From Liquidambar formosana (Eukaryota; Streptophyta; Magnoliopsida; Saxifragales; Altingiaceae): a DNA stretch of 64,000 bases. The notes under the pieces were generated by a model. The model made no database searches and was not told where the DNA came from. It worked only from the letters and a program-made list of their open reading frames with translations. The stretch is taken from contig CM077828.1 in NCBI GenBank assembly GCA_039720395.1, positions 24,470,717-24,534,716 of the forward strand, written 5' to 3'. The stretch's first letter is position 1; every line of letters starts with the position of its first letter. The position numbers and the translations under genes are program-made. Positions 58,349 to 64,000 of this stretch are shown in pieces.

Positions 58349-61300
58349 ATGGCAACAAAGGGGAACACGGGAGACAATAAAACCAAGAGCTCATTTTCAA
58401 TATTTATTGTAGCGGGTTTGTGTTGTTTCTTCTTTATTTTGGGTGCATGGCAACGAAGTGGTTTTGGGAAGGGAGACAACATAGCTCTTGAGGTTACTAA
58501 ACAGACTGACTGCAGTGTCCTCTCCAATCTGAATTATGAGACCCATAACGGTGGTGATGTGGGGACAATTGATGATTCCAAATCAGTAGTCAAAATTTTC
58601 AAGCCTTGCAATGATCACTACATTGATTACACGCCTTGTCATGATCAAATGCGGGCAATGACATTTCCTCGAGAAAACATGAACTACAGGGAACGACATT
58701 GTCCTCCAGAGGAAGAGAAGCTGCATTGCCTTATTCCAGCACCCAAAGGTTACGTGACCCCATTTCCATGGCCAAAGAGTCGTGACTATGTACCGTATGC
58801 AAATGCTCCTTATAAGAGCTTGACAGTTGAGAAGGCTATTCAGAACTGGATTCAATATGAGGGCAATGTGTTTAGATTCCCAGGTGGGGGTACACAGTTT
58901 CCTCATGGGGCAGATGCATATATTGATGAACTTGCTGCTGTGATCCCAATAGGCAATGGGATGGTTAGAACTGCATTGGATACTGGTTGTGGGGTTAGTT
59001 TGATTCTGTTAATACTTCTTATTTTTTTAGAGATGCTTGGCTGTTCAACCCTGCAGTATCCATACACACTGGTTTCTCTTTTAGGGATATATGTATGCAT
59101 ATATACATATACACACACATATATATGTATGTATAGAGTTCCCTTCTTATGAGGTTAACCTTGCATTAGGTCACCCTCAAAAACCTTTCCTGTTATCCAT
59201 ATTTTGCGAAACCAACTGTTGGATTACATAACCTTATCATTTAGGTGATGCATGCCAAAAATAAGTTGATCTGAGACTGATTTCTATTCGATCCAACTTA
59301 CATTTTTTAATCAATGAAAATCGCTCATTTTGGACATTTATGGATGAAGTAGATCTTAATCTTCGATCAACTTGATTTTTGGCATGCATAACCTTCATAT
59401 GAAGTAGATTTGATTTATGGTTGGCTTTGCAAAATTCAAGTCACAAGTAGGATTTTGAAAGGTGACCTAACATAAAGTTAGGTTTGGTTAATCTCATAAG
59501 AAGGGGACTTTGTATATATATACATATATATGTATATATATATAGAGTCATGTCCAGTTGAGGAACAAGCCATCAACTTAAGTTTAAGGGACAAACTTTA
59601 AAACTTTACCTGTGACTCCTATTTTGCAACTCATGTTTTGCAAAACCCACTGTTGGATTAGATAGCCTTCCCAGTTCCCATGTAGGATTTTGAAAGGTGA
59701 CCTAACATAAAGTTAGGTTTGGTTAATCTCATAAGAAGGGGACTTTGTGTATATATATAGAGTCATGTCCAATTGAGGAACAAGCCATCAACTTAAGTTT
59801 AAGGGACAAACTTTAAAACTTTACCTGTGACTCCTATTTGGCAACTCATGTTTTGCAAAACCCACTGTTGGATTAGATAGCCTTCCCAGTTCCCATGTAG
59901 GCCATGCATGCCAAAAATCAAGTTGATATGAGATTAAGAGGTTCTTCATCCATAAATTTCCATAACGTAATGTCTATATATGCGAGGTTGTTATTGATTA
60001 GAAATGCAAGTTTTTGGATCAAATGGCAATCAGTTTTCACATGGGAAGGCTATCTAATCCAACTGTGGGTTTTGCAAAATATGAGTCACGCTTAGAGTTT
60101 TGAAATTTGTCCTCAAACTTAAGTTTAAGGACTGGTCCTCAATTGAACATAACTCTCTCTCTCTCTGAGTGACCTATATATTCAATTTTTGTCCACCACC
60201 TGTGAAGCTTTTTTTGCTGCATTTTTGTTATTTTGTATACCTGATTTATGCCTATGGGTGGTTGTGTTTAGGTTGCGAGTTGGGGTGCATACTTGTTTAA
60301 AAGAAATGTTATAGCCATGTCATTTGCACCGAGAGACTCACATGAAGCACAAGTTCAATTTGCTCTGGAAAGAGGTGTACCAGCACTTATTGGTGTTCTT
60401 GGAACTATAAAACTGCCGTATCCATCTGGAGCCTTTGACATGGCTCACTGCTCTCGTTGTTTGATTCCATGGGGTGCAAATGGTGAGTGTAGTCATTAGA
60501 ATATATTTTGTTGCGTAAAATAATAGATGGTTTGTTAGCAAATCACGACTGAACTAGGTTTCACCAGCCTTTTTGACTTGTAATTTTGGGGCTTAGTTGG
60601 GCTCCTTGCGAGGCTTCCATCACCAAGAAGTTTCTCTGCTCTCATAGAATGAGCTGAGATAGGCCATATGATTGAAGTCTCGCTTTTTTGGACCCAATAT
60701 ATTACTTTCCTCTTTAACCTGTTCTAGGGAAGAAATTTCTTTTGGTTAGTCCCAAATGGGTTGATAAGTAATTAGGTATTATGTTCAAGATATTTTGCAA
60801 TTTATCTTCCTGCTTTTTGGGTAATGTATATATTTTTCAATTTCAGTTAACTTTGTGACGGTGTTCTTTTGAGTTAATACATTAATGAGCTTAGTTAAAC
60901 ATGATTCCAGCTGAGTGCACCTTGGCTCCACTTTGGATGCCTTGACAAATGTAGCTTGACTTTTTCAGGTAGCTCTCAAGCTACTCATCTGAATGGCTTA
61001 AGACAAGCCTAGCATTATTTTAAAATTGAGACAGATAGAATTGTGGCCTTGTAGGCAGCCTTGTGGGTAGTTTTATGACAATTGATTTGTTAATCTTATG
61101 ATGAAGTTCAGGATCTCAAATAGATGATATCTATACTTGTTTCATTTGAGTATTAACTATTATGTTCACAAAATTATTGGCCTCTCTGCAGATGGAATGT
61201 ACATGATGGAAGTTGATCGAGTTCTTAGACCAGGTGGCTATTGGGTGCTTTCTGGTCCTCCCATCAACTGGAGGACTAACTATCGAGGATGGCAGCGTCC

Positions 61301-63505
61301 TAAAGAGGAACTTCAGGAGGAACAGAGAAAGATTGAAGAGATTGCAAAACTTCTTTGTTGGGAAAAGAAGCACGAGAAGGGTGAAATTGCCATTTGGAGA
61401 AAAAGAATTAATAAAGATTATTGCCGTGAGCGAGATTCTGTGGCTACTATGTGCAAATCCACAAATCCAAATGATATCTGGTAAATTGCTGTCCTTAATA
61501 ACCCTTTCCTACCAACTTGTTGAATGTTAAATGGCTAAAAAATATATATTTTTTTAAAAAAGTTTAATGCATCTGAGTTTTATTACAAAAAATCAACACA
61601 TGCGGACATCAGGAATAATTTATTGTAATCAGTTTCAGTGCTATACTTCTTCCAGTTATATAATTGATGCACATTACTTCCTCCAGCATTAACCAAGACA
61701 CATTGTCCATTGAACTAAAACCGATCATTGTAGAATGTGTTCCCTATACGCAGCATGTCTTCCTTGTCTCAGAAGTTGGTCATCATTTTCTTGCCTTGAG
61801 CTATCGAGTTGGGATGCTCCATACTTTATGAATTTTAGAGGAAAGCAAGTGGAAGAATTAGAGAAACCATAGGGATAAAGCACTTATTAAAAGGTCTAAA
61901 TCATCATTAGTTATTTGTCTCATTAATGTTTGTGGGTTGCCATGAAACTTATGTTTGCCTAATTCAAGAATTTGGGGAGGTTTGACAATTTGTGATCACT
62001 CAGGATAAGATTTTTAAGGAATTTGTTTTTTTATTCTTATTTCATTTTTTTATTTATGTTTTGCTATGAAGAGTAGTTTGTTCTGTTTTCAATTATCTAA
62101 CTTATTTTGTTTATAGGTATAAGAAGATGGAGGCATGTGTAACTCCTTATTCTGAGACTACGGGTCCAGATGAGGTTGCGGGTGGGGAATGGAAGCCATT
62201 TTCAGAAAGGCTTAATGCCATTCCTTCCAGGATAACCAGTGGATCCATCCCTGGAGTAACTGGTGACGCATTTCAGGAGGACAACAGATTATGGAAGAAG
62301 CATCTGAGAGCTTATAAGAAGATCAATAAGATTATCGACTCAGGGAGGTATCGGAACATCATGGATATGAATGCTGGTCTGGGAAGTTTTGCTGCAGCTC
62401 TTGAATCTCCCAAATTGTGGGTTATGAATGTTATGCCAACAATTGCTGAGAGAGACACTCTGGGTGTTATATTTGACCGAGGGTTGATCGGCGTATATCA
62501 TGATTGGTAACTTTCTGAAACATATGTCTCTTCTGTTTGGTCATTGCCTTGGAAGCATTGCTTTCAGAATTCTTCTTTGTCTGTGTCAAGAATGCCATTG
62601 CTTGGATTGGATTTAGTTTTATGTTGGGACTGGGATTTAAAATTTTATATCCATATTATATTACGGATTTAGTGTGTTTTAGTGTCCAAATTTCCATCTA
62701 ATATTCTTATAGGCTTTCAATTATACCTTTAGTAATTGATCGATGTGATATGGTGATCATGGTTTTTTGAAGCTTAATTTGGTTTAATTTGTCCTTCATG
62801 TATTTTCCTTTCTTCTCTAATGTTTTTTTTGGGGGGGTTTATTTTCCTCCTCTATTTTTTAACAGGTGTGAAGCCTTCTCCACATACCCTAGGACATATG
62901 ACCTTATTCACGCAAATGGTGTTTTCAGCTTGTATGAGGACAAGTAAGTTGTTATTTACTTTACATGTTAATTCATTCCAATGGAGGTTAATAATGCTTC
63001 ACTGTGAGGAATATAGTTTACCCCTCGGATATATGAGTTATAAGTTTAATAACCCAGATAGCAGTAGAAATTGGCAGAATACACGAAAGGTTAGATTGTT
63101 AGAATACATCATACAATGGGAACCACCTAGGGGTTAAATTAGCCTAATCATCATCAGATTTTTCATAGAGATCTCCTAGTTGGGATTCGTCTCCCTACTT
63201 ATACTGCCTTTAATGATTGCCCAACACAACTCTTTTAAGTGTTTTTGTATTTTATTCGAAATCAATGCAGGTGTAGTGCGGAAGATATTCTTCTGGAGAT
63301 GGATCGCATCCTTCGACCTGAAGGAGCAGTCATATTCCGTGACCAAGTGGATGTGCTAATCAAGGTGAAGAGAATTGTGGGAGGAATGAGGTGGAACACA
63401 AGAATGGTGGATCATGAGGACGGCCCTCTTTTCCCAGAAAAGGTATTGTTCGCTGTCAAACAGTACTGGGTTGCAGGTGAAAACAATTCCACATCCATGC
63501 AGTGA
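58349..63505 (+). CDS. PMT2: Golgi pectin-type methyltransferase, PMT2-like (QUASIMODO family)
   Basis: Six exons: 58349-58993, 60272-60482, 61192-61480, 62117-62506, 62866-62943 and 63271-63505. All are GT-AG and in phase; 615 aa, the usual family length. A short cytosolic N-terminus is followed by one membrane anchor ('[16 protein letters not shown]', about residues 18-34), making a type II Golgi protein. The lumenal domain carries the conserved block '[20 protein letters not shown]', SAM motif I '[15 protein letters not shown]' across exon junction 1/2 (from about residue 209), '[19 protein letters not shown]' and '[14 protein letters not shown]'. The family transfers methyl groups to cell-wall polysaccharides, most likely homogalacturonan; this particular activity is inferred. 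Intron 1 holds inverted-repeat elements. Confidence 0.96.
59136..59512. mobile_element. MITE with TA target site in PMT2-like intron 1
   Basis: Left end GAGTTCCCTTCTTATGAGGT and right end, read inward, CAAAGTCCCCTTCTTATGAG are inverted repeats of about 25 bp. TA lies immediately outside each end, in TA-rich flanks, which suits a Tc1/mariner-type (Stowaway-like) MITE; the TA-rich setting makes the duplication weak evidence. Part of its right end is repeated at about 59682-59745. Confidence 0.6.
59545..60156. mobile_element. Second inverted-repeat element in PMT2-like intron 1
   Basis: The left arm 'gagtcatgtccagttgagga' (59545) matches the reverse complement of the right arm ending near 60156 ('gtcctcaattgaacataact'). 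Inner blocks such as 'ggattagatagccttccca' pair with 'gggaaggctatctaatcc' near 60043. The left arm occurs twice in tandem (59545 and about 59760), together with a piece of the neighbouring MITE, so a duplication of about 215-235 bp followed insertion. It is non-coding. Confidence 0.65.
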
Positions 63506-64000
63506 ATGGAAAAATAAAAAAAATCCAATCTGACATTAGCGGGCAATGCTGCTCTCTCTGATTCAAGTTCGAAAAACTTATTTATCTCAATCATGGGCAT
63601 CTGGGCAAGTAGCAAGCCAAGGGATGTGATGTCTGCAGTATTTCCTGCCGACTAGTTGGCCTGTGTTCTTCTGCATTAGCTATAGATAGATAATGATAAT
63701 TCTCAAAGGTCTATGGTATGTAGTGTTTTGTTATTATTATTATTTTTTTTTCACCCCTTGATCATCTTGCGGCTGATGTTCAATTTAAAGAGTTAAAGCT
63801 TCAGGCTTGTACCAAGATGGATGCCTGGTTTTGGATTTAGTATGCCCTGGCATGGTCTATTAACAGATTCTGAGCTCTTTCTTTTCTGTTTCCATTTATC
63901 ATTTTTGTTATAAGTAAAATGTCATTGAGATGGTATTTTTGGTTCTTTGGATAATCATGTTATTCTTTTTCCATTTAATGTTGAACATTTTTCTATATGC
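63506..64000 (+). other. 3' UTR and flank of the PMT2-like gene
   Basis: No further gene starts before the window ends. A T-run with ATT repeats at 63731-63749 and AT-rich sequence follow the stop codon. The polyadenylation site is not obvious. Confidence 0.5.

Noticed and set aside
58583..58906. 107-codon minus-strand frame over PMT2-like exon 1
   Set aside because: Antisense shadow of a strongly conserved coding exon.

Overview
The window is nuclear genomic DNA of a flowering plant, very probably a eudicot. Genes have several GT-AG introns, spacers are long and AT-rich, and the families are plant-type: pentatricopeptide-repeat (PPR) proteins, tau-class glutathione transferases, a Golgi QUASIMODO-type methyltransferase, and DNA transposons with target-site duplications. 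I cannot name the species.

Layout. 1-1038: relic LTR-like repeats. 1039-7595 (-): plastid alpha/beta-hydrolase-fold gene in four coding exons. One intron holds a complete gag-only LTR retrotransposon and another a Tourist-like MITE. 9422-11353 (-): DYW-type PPR editing factor. 12984-15728 (+): cytosolic ribosomal protein eL34, followed by a decayed copy of its last exon and 3' UTR. 16968-22777 (-): tau GST cluster with one pseudogene and two intact genes; the distal gene has a triplicated promoter. 23000-29400: repeat-rich spacer with tandem duplications, a long-TIR element, a tRNA-Leu(CAG) and a probable SINE. 29411-33627: a 4.2 kb Mutator-like element with a 10-bp target-site duplication. 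33665-34634: another TIR element. 34713-37397 (+): E-type PPR (OTP87-like). 42492-44807 (-): P-class PPR. 47484-51297 (+): ASC-1/TRIP4 zinc-finger protein. 52634-54646 (-): PLS-class PPR without a DYW domain. 57154-63505 (+): PMT2-like methyltransferase with a 5' UTR intron.

How the genes relate. Four PPR genes of three subclasses lie within 45 kb; such proteins act on organellar RNA (editing, stabilisation, splicing). From memory, hydrolase, DYW-PPR, GSTU, E-type PPR and P-type PPR match the content of an Arabidopsis block near At1g74580-At1g74640, while eL34 and PMT2 have homologues near At1g26850-At1g26880. The window may therefore preserve an ancestral block later fractionated between duplicated regions.

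Two otherwise complete genes, the hydrolase and the TRIP4 homologue, each carry a single-base frameshift, one of them in an A6 run. Assembly error is as likely as real inactivation. The most unusual content is the 4.2 kb Mutator-like element with many copies of an AACAGTA-N6-TACTGTT motif, the hydrolase whose catalytic Ser and His positions are both replaced, a strong hairpin in eL34 intron 1, and the triplicated GST promoter.
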